This document shows positions 24,859-33,429 of a stretch of 53,207 bases of DNA, one piece after another. The translations under genes and the position numbers were made by a program. Origin of the DNA: DASYRX01 sp036003845 (GTDB taxonomy: Bacteria; Gemmatimonadota; Gemmatimonadetes; Gemmatimonadales; Gemmatimonadaceae); assembly GCA_036003845.1 (NCBI GenBank), contig DASYRX010000230.1, forward strand, positions 1-53,207, given 5' to 3'. The notes beneath the pieces were generated by a model. That model saw nothing but the letters and a program-made list of their open reading frames with translations, did no database searches and was not told the DNA's origin. Position 1 is the first letter of the stretch, and every line of letters starts with the position of its first letter.

Positions 24859-26670
24859 ATGCTGACCTGGTTTCTCGCGATCCTCGGCGGTGCCGCCGCA
24901 GTCGCCGCGTCGTACGCGAAGCTGCGCACGACGACGCACAGCATTTGGGTACCCGCCGCGCTTCGCGGAGTCGCCATCACCGCCGCGCTCGCGCTGTTGT
25001 TCAACGTGCTCATAGGCGCGCGCGGACGCTCGTCGCCGCTCGTGGCCATGGACGTGTCGCTCAGCTGGGTGCGCGGTCGCGACAGCGTCCAATTCGATAG
25101 CGTCCTGCGCGAGGCGCGCCGCACTGTGCGTAGCGCCGAAGACCTCCTCGCGTTCGGCGACTCGGTACGCCCGTTAGGCGCCGGCGCTCGGCCCGCCGAC
25201 CGCGCGTCGCGTGTGCGACAAGCCGTGGAACGCTCGCTCGTCGCCGGCCGTCCGCTCGTTGTCTTTACGGATGGCGAGATCGATGACCCCGACGCGCTGC
25301 GGACATTGCCAGCTGGCTCGCGCGTCGTCGTTGCGTCGGCCCGCACCATTCCGGACGTCGCGGTCACCGGGCTCGACGCACCGCGCACTATTGTGAGCGG
25401 CGATTCGATTGAAGTGCGCGTCACGATAGCGACAGCCGCGGCCGGGGTTTCGCGCGCGCGGCTGACGCTCGACGTCAACGGTCATTTGAGCGCCGACCTA
25501 CCGCTCGATTCTCTGGTGCCTAACGCGGAGCGCGTGGTGAATCGCCGCATCGCGGTAACGGGTGCTGCGGGCGCGGGGATTCTGCGCGCGATCGTTTCGG
25601 CGCCAGGAGACGGCGCGACGCGAAACGACACGCTGGCGATGGCAATCGATCTCGCTCCGGCGGCCGGCGCGGTGCTCGTATCCACGTCACCAGACCTCGA
25701 CGCGCGCGAGGTGCTCCTCGTGTTGCGCGGTAGTCTCGCGCTCCCGACGCGCGGCTATCTGCGCGTCGCGCCGAACACGTGGCGCATCGATGGCGCTCTT
25801 ACGCCGGCGACGGAAGATGATGTGCGCCGAGCGCTGCAAAGCGCGCCCCTCGCGATCATACATGGTGACACGGCGATCTTCGGAGCGCCGCGCGACCTAA
25901 CGCGAGCCGCTCTGCTGCTATTCGCGCCGCCGGCCAGCGAGCGTTCGTCCGGCGAGTGGTACGCGACCTCGGCGCCTCCATCGCCAATCGCGGCGGCGCT
26001 CTCCGGCATTGCGTGGGATTCGCTGCCGCCGCTCGACGTCAGCGACGCGCCGCTCCAGGGAACGTTCGAGGTCCTCGAAACGCGACGTTCGCGCCGGCTC
26101 GAACGGCGCGTCGCCATCGCTGGCGTCGAACGGCCGCGTCGTGTCGTTGTCGTCGGCGCTGCAGGCTTCGCGCGCTGGCGCGTGCGTGGCGGTGCGGCCG
26201 CGGACGCGTTCAACGCACTCTGGGGGAGTCTCGCCGACTGGCTAGCAACAGGCGCAAGCGATATCCGTGCGGCTATTCCTGCGTCAGCACTGCTCCACGC
26301 CGGCGAACCGATCGCGTGGCGCCGCGGATCCGCCGCTGACAGCGTCGTGCGCGTTATGCTTTCGAAACGCGGTGCGACTTCGGTCGACACACTTACGCTG
26401 ACGTTCGGCGCCGCGGGTGATGTCGTCGAAACAGCACCGCTCGACGAAGGGGTCTATGACGCCCGGAGCGATCGAGGGGCCTCCTTGCTCGTCGTGAATC
26501 CGTCTCGCGAGTGGTACCCTCGCCGCGTTACGGTCGCGAACGGTACTGTTGGCACGACAGCCGCGACCAGCGATGCCCCGCGTGCACGCAACGCCGGATG
26601 GCTCTTCGCTGTGGCGATCGTGGGGCTTTGCGCGGAGTGGATCGTGCGGCGCCGGATGGGCCTGCGCTGA
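24859..26670 (+). CDS. Membrane protein with von Willebrand factor A domain (BatA-like)
   Basis: The 603-residue protein has two N-terminal membrane helices (about residues 2-20 and 34-53), then a vWA-like domain with a DxSxS metal site (Asp65-Val-Ser67-Leu-Ser69) and T-D-G at 137-139. A long region of Ig-like beta-rich and alpha/beta sequence follows, with a C-terminal helix (about 580-597) before a basic tail. This layout resembles BatA and related proteins that accompany MoxR ATPases and DUF58 proteins, though none of those is adjacent. Substrate and partners are unknown. It stands between a gene-free stretch and ftsY. Confidence 0.72.
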   Translation: MLTWFLAILGGAAAVAASYAKLRTTTHSIWVPAALRGVAITAALALLFNVLIGARGRSSPLVAMDVSLSWVRGRDSVQFDSVLREARRTVRSAEDLLAFGDSVRPLGAGARPADRASRVRQAVERSLVAGRPLVVFTDGEIDDPDALRTLPAGSRVVVASARTIPDVAVTGLDAPRTIVSGDSIEVRVTIATAAAGVSRARLTLDVNGHLSADLPLDSLVPNAERVVNRRIAVTGAAGAGILRAIVSAPGDGATRNDTLAMAIDLAPAAGAVLVSTSPDLDAREVLLVLRGSLALPTRGYLRVAPNTWRIDGALTPATEDDVRRALQSAPLAIIHGDTAIFGAPRDLTRAALLLFAPPASERSSGEWYATSAPPSPIAAALSGIAWDSLPPLDVSDAPLQGTFEVLETRRSRRLERRVAIAGVERPRRVVVVGAAGFARWRVRGGAAADAFNALWGSLADWLATGASDIRAAIPASALLHAGEPIAWRRGSAADSVVRVMLSKRGATSVDTLTLTFGAAGDVVETAPLDEGVYDARSDRGASLLVVNPSREWYPRRVTVANGTVGTTAATSDAPRARNAGWLFAVAIVGLCAEWIVRRRMGLR

Positions 26671-26702
26671 TCCGGTACGCGCCCAAGCCGGCGCGCGGCT
26701 CT

Positions 26703-26761
26703 GCCGTCCCAATGCTGCACGGCAATGAGCGACATTGGGTGACGAAAAAAGTTGGGACGGC
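26703..26761 (+). promoter_or_regulatory. Leader of ftsY with two competing hairpins
   Basis: GCCGTCCCAA (26703-26712) is the exact reverse complement of TTGGGACGGC (26752-26761). The overlapping CCCAATG (26708-26714) is the exact reverse complement of CATTGGG (26733-26739). One arm can thus pair with either partner but not both, the geometry of an attenuator or thermosensor. The distal partner ends 17 bases before the ftsY ATG. Confidence 0.5.
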
Positions 26762-26778
26762 ACTACCTTTGGAAGGAC

Positions 26779-27720
26779 ATGACAAGGCTCTTCCGCCGCG
26801 CGGGCGATGTCCCCAAGCGCTCGCTGTGGCAGCGAATAAAGGACATCGTTTCTGCCGACCTCACGGTCGTCGCTCGGCCGGGGGCCAGGCGCACTCTCGA
26901 AGCGTCGCTCGAGACCCTCGAGGAGGTTCTGCTCGATGCCGACTTCGGCGTAAACGTCACATTGCGCATGGTTGCCGACGTGGAGCGGCTCGCCAAGCTC
27001 GGCGAGGTCCGAGGAGACGAGGAATTCCTCGCGGCGTTGAAAACAGCCGTTGAGCAGGCGCTGGTCAGCGGCAATTCGGATCCGGCTCTGCGCCTGGCGC
27101 CTAACGCGCCGACAGTGATCGTCGTCATCGGCGTCAACGGAGCGGGGAAAACCACGTTTATCGGCAAGCTCGCCGCACAGCTCAAGCGCGAAGGAAAGCG
27201 CGTGCTCGTCGCTGCGTGCGACACATTCCGCGCCGGCGCTATCGATCAACTGCGCGTTTGGTCCGAGCGTGTCGGCGTCGAGTTCGTTGGTGGGAAGGCC
27301 GGCGGTGACGCCGCCGCGATCGCGTTCGACGCCATCGATGCCGCCGCGAGTCGTGGACTCGATGTCGTCATTGTCGACACGGCCGGTCGCCTGCACACGA
27401 GCGGCAACTTGATGGACGAGCTGAAGAAGGTCGTGCGCGTTATTCAGAAACGTCTGCCAGATGCGCCGCATGAAATCCTGCTCGTGCTCGACGGCACGAT
27501 CGGCCAGAACGCAGTCGCACAAGCGAAGACGTTCGCAGCCGCCGTTCCCGTCACTGGACTCGTCGTGACGAAAGTGGACGGCACTGCGAAGGGCGGCATC
27601 GTCGTCGCTGTGCACGAGGCCATCGACGTGCCCGTCAAGTTCATCGGTGTCGGAGAGAAAGTGGGCGACCTCGAGCGATTCAATGCCTCCGAGTTCGCGG
27701 CCGAGCTCCTCGCGGGCTGA
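26779..27720 (+). CDS. ftsY: Signal recognition particle receptor FtsY
   Basis: FtsY docks the SRP-ribosome complex at the inner membrane. The 313-residue protein is the short form without an acidic A domain. The helical N domain spans about residues 10-105. The G domain has the P-loop G-V-N-G-A-G-K-T-T (118-126), D-T-F-R-A-G-A, D-T-A-G-R and T-K-V-D-G-T-A-K-G-G, ending with G-V-G-E-K-x-x-D-L. The ATG at 26779 gives a family-typical N-terminus; GGAAGG upstream sits very close to it (two bases), so initiation may be weak or structure-controlled. Confidence 0.95.
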   Translation: MTRLFRRAGDVPKRSLWQRIKDIVSADLTVVARPGARRTLEASLETLEEVLLDADFGVNVTLRMVADVERLAKLGEVRGDEEFLAALKTAVEQALVSGNSDPALRLAPNAPTVIVVIGVNGAGKTTFIGKLAAQLKREGKRVLVAACDTFRAGAIDQLRVWSERVGVEFVGGKAGGDAAAIAFDAIDAAASRGLDVVIVDTAGRLHTSGNLMDELKKVVRVIQKRLPDAPHEILLVLDGTIGQNAVAQAKTFAAAVPVTGLVVTKVDGTAKGGIVVAVHEAIDVPVKFIGVGEKVGDLERFNASEFAAELLAG

Positions 27721-29794
27721 TCCCGCGCGGCGATTGCCGCTCGACACGCCGATCCGTTTTGTCAAAGGGGTCGGCGACAGGCGCGCGGACGCGTTGCACC
27801 GGTTAGGCATCCATAACGCCGGCGACCTCCTGTACCACGTCCCGTATCGTTATGAGGACGCGAGTACGATCGTGCCGATCGCATCGCTCCAACCTGGAAT
27901 GGACGCGACGGCACTCGGTCGCGTGATCTCGAAGGGGATCCTGCCGACGCGCAAAGGCCTGCGGATCTTTCAGGTGGTTCTCAAAGACTCGTCAGGCATG
28001 ATCGAGGCGGCGTTCCCCGGGCAGCCATTTCTCGACAAGTCCATCGACAAGAACGATGTCTTGCTCGTCTCCGGACCCGTGCGGTTTTTCCATGGACGTC
28101 AGCTGGTTCCCCGCGAGTATGTGAACCTCGGAGAAGAAGACAGCGGCGACGCGCGTGGGCGCGTGCTCGCCGTGTATCGTGTCACCGAGACGATTACCGT
28201 GCGCCAAATGCGCAGCCTCATCGATCGGCATCTCGACGGGTTGCTGGCCGAGGTTCGCGAGCATTTACCTAACGAGATTAGGGCTGCAGGCTCGCTGCCT
28301 ATGCTGGGCGACGCGCTGCGCGCCGTTCATCGTCCCACGTCACTCGCCGAAGCCGAACAGGGTCGCACTCGGCTCGCCTTCGACGAGCTGCTGTTCGATC
28401 AACTCTTGCACCTCAGGGCCAACGAGCTCGCGCGTGAGCCGCGCCATGGCATCCGGTTCGAAAACAAACGTACGCTGACGACGCGGCTGCGCGAGGGGCT
28501 GCCATTTACGCTCACCGGCGCACAGACGCAAGCGGTGCGCGAGATCGTCGCCGACATGAGCTCCGAACGGCGCATGCACCGGTTGCTGCAGGGCGACGTC
28601 GGCAGCGGGAAGACAATTGTCGCCGTCTTCGCCGCGCTGCTGGCCATGGAGAACGACTACCAGGCTTGTCTCATGGCGCCGACGGAGCTGCTCGCCGAGC
28701 AGCACGCCAGGTCGATCACGCGACTGTTGCAACCGTTAGGCATCGCCCCGCTGCTGGTGACGGGCAGTCTCTCCACGCGCGAGCGCCGTGAGCTTGACGA
28801 CCGCCTCGCGTCATCCGAACCAGCATTTGTGATCGGAACGCACGCCCTGGTGCAGGAACGCACACGCTTCGCGCGCCTGGGGCTCGCGATCGTCGACGAA
28901 CAGCACCGCTTCGGCGTGGAGCAGCGCGCTGCGTTAGGCGCCAAGGGAGCCCGTCCCGACGTGCTGCTGCTGAGCGCGACACCCATCCCGCGCTCGTTGG
29001 CGCTCACGCTCTATGGTGACCTCGATGTGACCGTGCTGCGCGAACGGCCACCAGGACGGCTGCGCATCACGACGGCACTGCGACCCGAGTCGGCCCGCGC
29101 CAAGGTTCTGCAATTCGTCAGGCAGCAGGTTGAAGAGGGTCGTCAGGCGTACATCGTCTATCCGGTGATCGACGAGTCTGAAAAGGTCGATCTCAAAGCG
29201 GCAACGACCATGTACGCGAACCTCGCGGAAGGGGCACTCAAGGGACTAAGACTCGGTCTCATGCACGGACGTCTCGATCCCGACGAACGCGATCGTCTCA
29301 TGCGCCAGTTCCAGAGCGGCGAGCTCGATGTCCTGATCGCCACCACTGTCATCGAGGTCGGCATCGATATTCCTAACGCGACCGTTATGCTCATCGAGCA
29401 CCCCGAGCGCTTTGGGCTGTCGCAGCTGCATCAGCTGCGCGGGCGAGTGGGTCGCGGAGCTGAGGCGTCGTACTGCATTCTCATGGGCGATGTGGGCCAC
29501 GACGCGTACCAGCGGCTTTCCATCCTCGCTAGAACCGACGACGGTTTCGAGATCGCGCGCGCGGACCTTCGTCTCCGCGGCATGGGCGAGCTTTTCGGCG
29601 AGCGGCAGAGCGGGGCGCCGACGTTCCGCATTGCCGACCCGCTTCGCGACGAAGCCCAGCTCGTCGCCGCACGAGCCTTTGCCACACAGATACTCGCCGC
29701 CGATCCGCGCTTGAGTGCGCCACACAATGCCGGGTTGCGGCGTGTTCTTCGCGAGCGGTACACGCGCGCGCTCGAGCTCTTTCAGGTGGGTTAG
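27683..29794 (+). CDS. recG: ATP-dependent DNA helicase RecG
   Basis: RecG remodels stalled replication forks and branched DNA. From the ATG at 27683 the protein is 703 residues. It has an N-terminal wedge/OB domain (about 15-160), the Walker A motif G-D-V-G-S-G-K-T (304-311), the box V-D-E-Q-H-R-F-G, the L-S-A-T-P-I-P-R-S motif III, and the helicase C domain with T-T-V-I-E-V-G-I-D-I-P-N and G-R-V-G-R-G. The start is uncertain: the frame opens at 27647, the ATG used overlaps ftsY by 38 bases, and a TTG at 27734 would avoid overlap. It is probably transcribed with ftsY. Confidence 0.93.
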   Translation: MPPSSRPSSSRADPARRLPLDTPIRFVKGVGDRRADALHRLGIHNAGDLLYHVPYRYEDASTIVPIASLQPGMDATALGRVISKGILPTRKGLRIFQVVLKDSSGMIEAAFPGQPFLDKSIDKNDVLLVSGPVRFFHGRQLVPREYVNLGEEDSGDARGRVLAVYRVTETITVRQMRSLIDRHLDGLLAEVREHLPNEIRAAGSLPMLGDALRAVHRPTSLAEAEQGRTRLAFDELLFDQLLHLRANELAREPRHGIRFENKRTLTTRLREGLPFTLTGAQTQAVREIVADMSSERRMHRLLQGDVGSGKTIVAVFAALLAMENDYQACLMAPTELLAEQHARSITRLLQPLGIAPLLVTGSLSTRERRELDDRLASSEPAFVIGTHALVQERTRFARLGLAIVDEQHRFGVEQRAALGAKGARPDVLLLSATPIPRSLALTLYGDLDVTVLRERPPGRLRITTALRPESARAKVLQFVRQQVEEGRQAYIVYPVIDESEKVDLKAATTMYANLAEGALKGLRLGLMHGRLDPDERDRLMRQFQSGELDVLIATTVIEVGIDIPNATVMLIEHPERFGLSQLHQLRGRVGRGAEASYCILMGDVGHDAYQRLSILARTDDGFEIARADLRLRGMGELFGERQSGAPTFRIADPLRDEAQLVAARAFATQILAADPRLSAPHNAGLRRVLRERYTRALELFQVG

Positions 29795-29810
29795 CCGCGC
29801 CCGGGCTCGT

Positions 29811-29834
29811 CGTGATATACTGACTGACCGGTCA
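29811..29834 (+). promoter_or_regulatory. Extended -10 promoter with a TGACCGGTCA operator-like palindrome
   Basis: TGATATACT (29811-29819) is an extended -10 element. The perfect 10-bp palindrome TGACCGGTCA (29825-29834) begins six bases after it, covering the expected transcription start. This sequence resembles operators of TetR-family repressors. The gene controlled would be the beta-propeller dehydrogenase at 29863. Confidence 0.5.
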
Positions 29835-29862
29835 TACGGCCGACGCCATCACCACTCGACCA

Positions 29863-31179
29863 ATGCTCTCAATTCTCTCGTCCAACGTGCTGCGCGGATC
29901 GCTGATCGTCGGCGCTGCACTGGCTACTACATATTCGCTCGTCCGCGAGCCCACGAAGCCGCCTTGCGACGCAAACAACGCGGGGTTGACGCTACCCCAG
30001 GGCTTCTGCGCCACGCTCTTCGCCGATTCGTTAGGCGCGCCGCGGCATCTCGTCGTGGCACCGAACGGCGACGTCCTCGTGAATACGCAAGCCAGACGTG
30101 GACCGGATCCCAACTCGGGAAATCCTGGCGGCGTGTACATCCTGCGCGACGCGGACGGCGATGGCAAAGCCGAAGTCAAGAAACGCGCGGCTGACGCAGC
30201 GGGAACGGGCATCGCTATCGCGAACGGCTATCTCTACGCGACCAGCGGCGTGAACGTAGTACGCTATCCGTATCGCGCCGGCGCGCTCGAGTTAGGCGGC
30301 AGCGCGGATACGATCATTAAGGACATGCCGACCGGTGGTCACTCGGCCTACAGCTTCGTCGTCGATGGCCCGCGCCTGTTTCTAACCGTCGGATCGCGCA
30401 CCAATTCCTGTCAGGAGCGGGATCGACAGAACGAATCCAAGGGCGTCGATCCATGCACCGAGCTGGACACGCGCGCCGGCATCTGGGTCTTCTCGTCCGA
30501 GAAGCCGAAGCAGACGGCGACGGATGGGCGTCGTTATGCGACAGGCATCCGTAACGCTGTCGCGCTTACCAGGCGCGCCGGCGACAACAACGCGCTGTAC
30601 GCTGTACAACACGGTCGCGACCAGCTCTTTCAGAACTGGCCGAAGTTCTTCAACGAACGCGAGAGCGCGGAGAATCCGGCCGAAGAGCTCATCCGTGTTA
30701 CCGAGGGCGACGATTTCGGCTGGCCGTACTGCTTCTACAGCAACGATGTGAAGCAGAAGGTGCTGGCGCCGGAGTACGGCGGCGATGGGAAGCAAGTCGG
30801 CCGCTGCGCCGACAAGAAAGGGCCGATCTACGCGTTCCCGGGCCACTGGGCGCCTAACGACGTGCTGTTCTATTCCGGCACGTCCTTCCCGGCCACGTAC
30901 AGAGGTGGGGTGTTCATCGCTTTCCACGGTTCCTGGAACCGGGCGCCTTTGCCGCAGGGCGGCTACAAGGTCGTGTATCTGCCGATGTCGGGACCGCGCG
31001 CGACGGGTGACTTCTCAGTCTTTGCCGATGGCTTCGCGCCGCAATTGCCGGGGCCTAACGATCCGACGCGTCCAGTACGTCTTTCGCGACCGACGGGCCT
31101 CGCTCAAGGCCCCGACGGGTCGATTTATGTCGCGGATGATACGGGTGGGAAGATTTGGAAGATCAGTTATAGAGGATAG
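29863..31179 (+). CDS. Sorbosone dehydrogenase-like beta-propeller protein (PQQ-type)
   Basis: The 438-residue protein has an N-terminal hydrophobic export segment (about residues 10-27) and a six-bladed propeller of the soluble glucose/sorbosone dehydrogenase type. Recognisable blocks are L-P-x-G-F near the start, R-D-A-D-G-D-G-K, H-G-R-D-Q-L, D-D-F-G-W-P-Y-C, A-F-H-G-S-W-N-R and a last blade with P-T-G-L-A-Q-G-P-D-G-S-I-Y-V-A-D-D. Relatives oxidise sugars with pyrroloquinoline quinone in the periplasm, but many members of this wide family have no known substrate. It has its own promoter and ends in a hairpin shared with the convergent gene. Confidence 0.82.
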   Translation: MLSILSSNVLRGSLIVGAALATTYSLVREPTKPPCDANNAGLTLPQGFCATLFADSLGAPRHLVVAPNGDVLVNTQARRGPDPNSGNPGGVYILRDADGDGKAEVKKRAADAAGTGIAIANGYLYATSGVNVVRYPYRAGALELGGSADTIIKDMPTGGHSAYSFVVDGPRLFLTVGSRTNSCQERDRQNESKGVDPCTELDTRAGIWVFSSEKPKQTATDGRRYATGIRNAVALTRRAGDNNALYAVQHGRDQLFQNWPKFFNERESAENPAEELIRVTEGDDFGWPYCFYSNDVKQKVLAPEYGGDGKQVGRCADKKGPIYAFPGHWAPNDVLFYSGTSFPATYRGGVFIAFHGSWNRAPLPQGGYKVVYLPMSGPRATGDFSVFADGFAPQLPGPNDPTRPVRLSRPTGLAQGPDGSIYVADDTGGKIWKISYRG

Positions 31180-31209
31180 GAAGAACGAACGCGCTGTTCC
31201 TATCCCCTA
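31168..31209. terminator. Bidirectional hairpin between convergent genes
   Basis: GGATAGGAA (31174-31182) pairs perfectly with TTCCTATCC (31197-31205), extended by ATAG/CTAT past one mismatch. It includes the stop codon of the propeller gene and lies just beyond the 3' end of the minus-strand lipoprotein gene. No long T-run is present on either side. Confidence 0.55.
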
Positions 31210-31213
31210 TGCC

Positions 31214-31768
31214 CTAATTCTCGTTAGGCTTCTGCGCCAGCCTGCGGCGAATTCGATCCAGCTCCGCCATCGTCTTATCGAGCTCGTCGCCCAACTTTCG
31301 AATCTCGTCATCCCGCACGCGATCACGTGAATCCGCTTCCCTTCGGGCCGCGGCCAACTGCGTGCGACTCGAATCGAGCGACTCCAGGAGACGGCGGAGG
31401 ACGCGCGCCTCCGCGTAACGAGCCGTCGCCGGGCCGGCGTTGATGTAGGAATCCAGGGCGGCCATTGCATCGCGCAGCGACGCATTCGTATTGAAGGGGT
31501 CCATCCTGAAGAGCGCGCGCCAGAAATCAGCTTCTGCGCCTTCGGCGGTGCCGGGATGTTCCAGCGCGAACTTCGCGAGAATTGCGTCGGCCTCGTCGAA
31601 CTTCTGCAGGTCTGCGGCGCGATTGGCGTTGGCGAGCGTGCCCGGCCAGGGGGAGATCGGCGGCGGCGCTGGCGTCGGCGCCTGCTGCACGACAGGCGGC
31701 GGCGCGGCGCGATGGCAAGCCGTCGCCGCCAGAGTCAGCCACACGCCGAGGAGCGCCGCACCTCGCAT
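31214..31768 (-). CDS. Lipoprotein with TPR-like and coiled-coil regions
   Basis: The 184-residue protein has a lipoprotein signal (hydrophobic stretch then A-A-T-A-C, lipidated Cys near 18), a Pro-rich linker, a helical repeat region (about 45-115) and a C-terminal coiled coil with many Arg/Asp/Glu residues (about 118-180). The architecture loosely recalls YbgF/CpoB-like periplasmic proteins in reversed domain order, but I make no family call. It starts two bases after the stop of the histidine kinase gene upstream on the same strand, so the two form an operon and may share an envelope-sensing job. Confidence 0.75.
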   Translation of the reverse strand: MRGAALLGVWLTLAATACHRAAPPPVVQQAPTPAPPPISPWPGTLANANRAADLQKFDEADAILAKFALEHPGTAEGAEADFWRALFRMDPFNTNASLRDAMAALDSYINAGPATARYAEARVLRRLLESLDSSRTQLAAARREADSRDRVRDDEIRKLGDELDKTMAELDRIRRRLAQKPNEN

Positions 31769-31770
31769 CG

Positions 31771-33273
31771 TTAGGTCTCTTCCGCCGCGACGACGGGCTG
31801 CGCCCCACTCACGGGCGTCAGGCGAGACTTCGCGCGGATTGGCAGATTGATCACGAACGTCGTGCCTTCGCCGACTTTACTCTCCACGCCGATCGTTCCT
31901 CCATGTGCCGTGACAATGCCCTTGGCGATCGCCAGCCCCAATCCTACACCCTTGAGCGCAGTGCGGTTCTGGTTGTCCGCCTGATAAAACTTCTCGAAGA
32001 TGAACTGCAGCTGTGACGCCGGGATTCCCGCGCCGGTGTCGCGCACCTGCATGTGCACGCGGTCTCCCTCGGAACGAATGACGAGCGTCACGCGGCCGCC
32101 ACGATCTGTAAACTTGAAGGCGTTCGACAGCAAATTGCCTAACACTTCGTTCATGCGATCTTCATCCCACAAGACGCGCGTCGGGAGGCGAACGCCACGC
32201 TCGACTACGAATTCCACGCCCTTCTGAAAGGCGAGAACTCTGAACGTGTCATCCAATCGCTGAATGAAGTGACCGAGATCGACGGCTTTCAGCTCCATCT
32301 TGCCGCCCCCGGCGTCGTAGCGTCCGACGTCTAGCAACTGACCCACGAGTCGGCCGAGCGATTCGGTCTGCGCGTCGAGCGTGCGAAGTACGTCTCGCTG
32401 GGCTGGTGACAAGGGTCCGTACGTCTCCTCTTCCAACAACTGCACGTAACCCTGGATGACATTGATCGGTGTGCGCAGTTCGTGTGAGGCGACGCTTAAG
32501 AATTCGGCGCGCAAGCGGTCTAACTCTGTCAGCTGGGTCGCCATCGAGCGAAAGCTGCGCGCTAGGCGCCCGAACTCGTCGCGTCCGTTGCCACCGAGCT
32601 TGAGCGGATAATCGAATTGACCTTCGGCCACCGCCCGCATTCCGAAATCCAGTTCTGCGACGGGCCGACCGATCGAGCGCGCGAGCCAGATCGCGATCAA
32701 CAACGCGAGGATGCCGACGCCGCCGAGTCCAATCGCTGAATTGCGCCGCGCGACCTGCGCCTCGAGCCGCAACGCCTCGACGGTGTTCTGCGTGCGCTCC
32801 TGCAGACGATTCTCGACGTTGGCAACGGCTCTATCCAGCGCGACCATCGATGGCGTCAGCGAGCGATCGAGCAACGAATCGGCCGATACCGTGCGTCCCG
32901 CGGATGCGAGACGATGCAAGCTGGGGATTCGCAGCGCGACGTCGCGGATCGCGCTCTTGAGCGACGCTGTTTCCGAGGGGCGCAGCATGCGCGAGAGCGA
33001 ATCGGCGAGAAGGTTGAGCGCCGTTAGGCGCTGCTCCGTGTTTTGCCGTGTCGTGTCACTCGGGAACAGCGCGAGCAATTGCGCGTCCTGGCCCAAGGCT
33101 TCGGCGTTCTCGCGCATGCGTCCCATCAGGAGCGTCGCGGAGAATTCGCGATCGCGAACGCGCGCGGTCTCCGCGCGCACGCGGTCCAGAGCGCGGACGG
33201 CGAGCAAAACTGGCAGCGCGAATATGAGGGCAATCGCGGTGAGTCCGATGGCTAATCGGAGTCGCAGCGTCAT
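31771..33273 (-). CDS. HAMP-domain sensor histidine kinase
   Basis: The 500-residue protein has a first membrane helix (about residues 7-27), a periplasmic all-helical sensor region (about 30-178), a second helix (about 180-199), a HAMP domain (about 200-252), a HisKA dimerisation domain with the phospho-accepting His264 in S-H-E-L-R-T-P, and an HATPase domain with Asn384, D-T-G-A-G-I-P (412-418) and G-L-G-L-A. All catalytic boxes are intact. No response regulator is adjacent, so it is an orphan by position. The TAA stop lies in a copy of the dispersed word. The downstream lipoprotein two bases away is its only operon partner. Confidence 0.92.
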   Translation of the reverse strand: MTLRLRLAIGLTAIALIFALPVLLAVRALDRVRAETARVRDREFSATLLMGRMRENAEALGQDAQLLALFPSDTTRQNTEQRLTALNLLADSLSRMLRPSETASLKSAIRDVALRIPSLHRLASAGRTVSADSLLDRSLTPSMVALDRAVANVENRLQERTQNTVEALRLEAQVARRNSAIGLGGVGILALLIAIWLARSIGRPVAELDFGMRAVAEGQFDYPLKLGGNGRDEFGRLARSFRSMATQLTELDRLRAEFLSVASHELRTPINVIQGYVQLLEEETYGPLSPAQRDVLRTLDAQTESLGRLVGQLLDVGRYDAGGGKMELKAVDLGHFIQRLDDTFRVLAFQKGVEFVVERGVRLPTRVLWDEDRMNEVLGNLLSNAFKFTDRGGRVTLVIRSEGDRVHMQVRDTGAGIPASQLQFIFEKFYQADNQNRTALKGVGLGLAIAKGIVTAHGGTIGVESKVGEGTTFVINLPIRAKSRLTPVSGAQPVVAAEET

Positions 33274-33380
33274 ATCACAAACCTAGTGCCGTTCCAACGC
33301 TGTCGCTGAGGAGTTTGTTCCCACTGAGCTTACTCTCCAGCCATCGCGTCCGTTGGATCGACACTCGCGACGCGATTTCG

Positions 33381-33407
33381 TTGCACGGTCTGTTCGCCCC
33401 TCATACT
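33381..33407 (+). promoter_or_regulatory. Candidate asnS promoter
   Basis: TTGCAC (33381-33386) and CATACT (33402-33407) are separated by 15 bases, shorter than ideal. The start of transcription would fall about 16 bases before the asnS ATG. The short leader is a C-rich tract without a Shine-Dalgarno sequence. Confidence 0.35.
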
Positions 33408-33429
33408 TTTCGCGCCCCCGACCCCCAAA

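Noticed and set aside
24590..24865. Short plus-strand frame (and a minus-strand one at 24650-24856) in the gene-free region
   Set aside because: No ribosome binding site, biased composition, and both are broken up by the inverted repeats.
26284..27810. 508-residue minus-strand open frame opposite the vWA gene and ftsY
   Set aside because: It lies opposite a clear ftsY with intact motifs. Long antisense frames are expected in GC-rich coding sequence, and the translation has no domain features.
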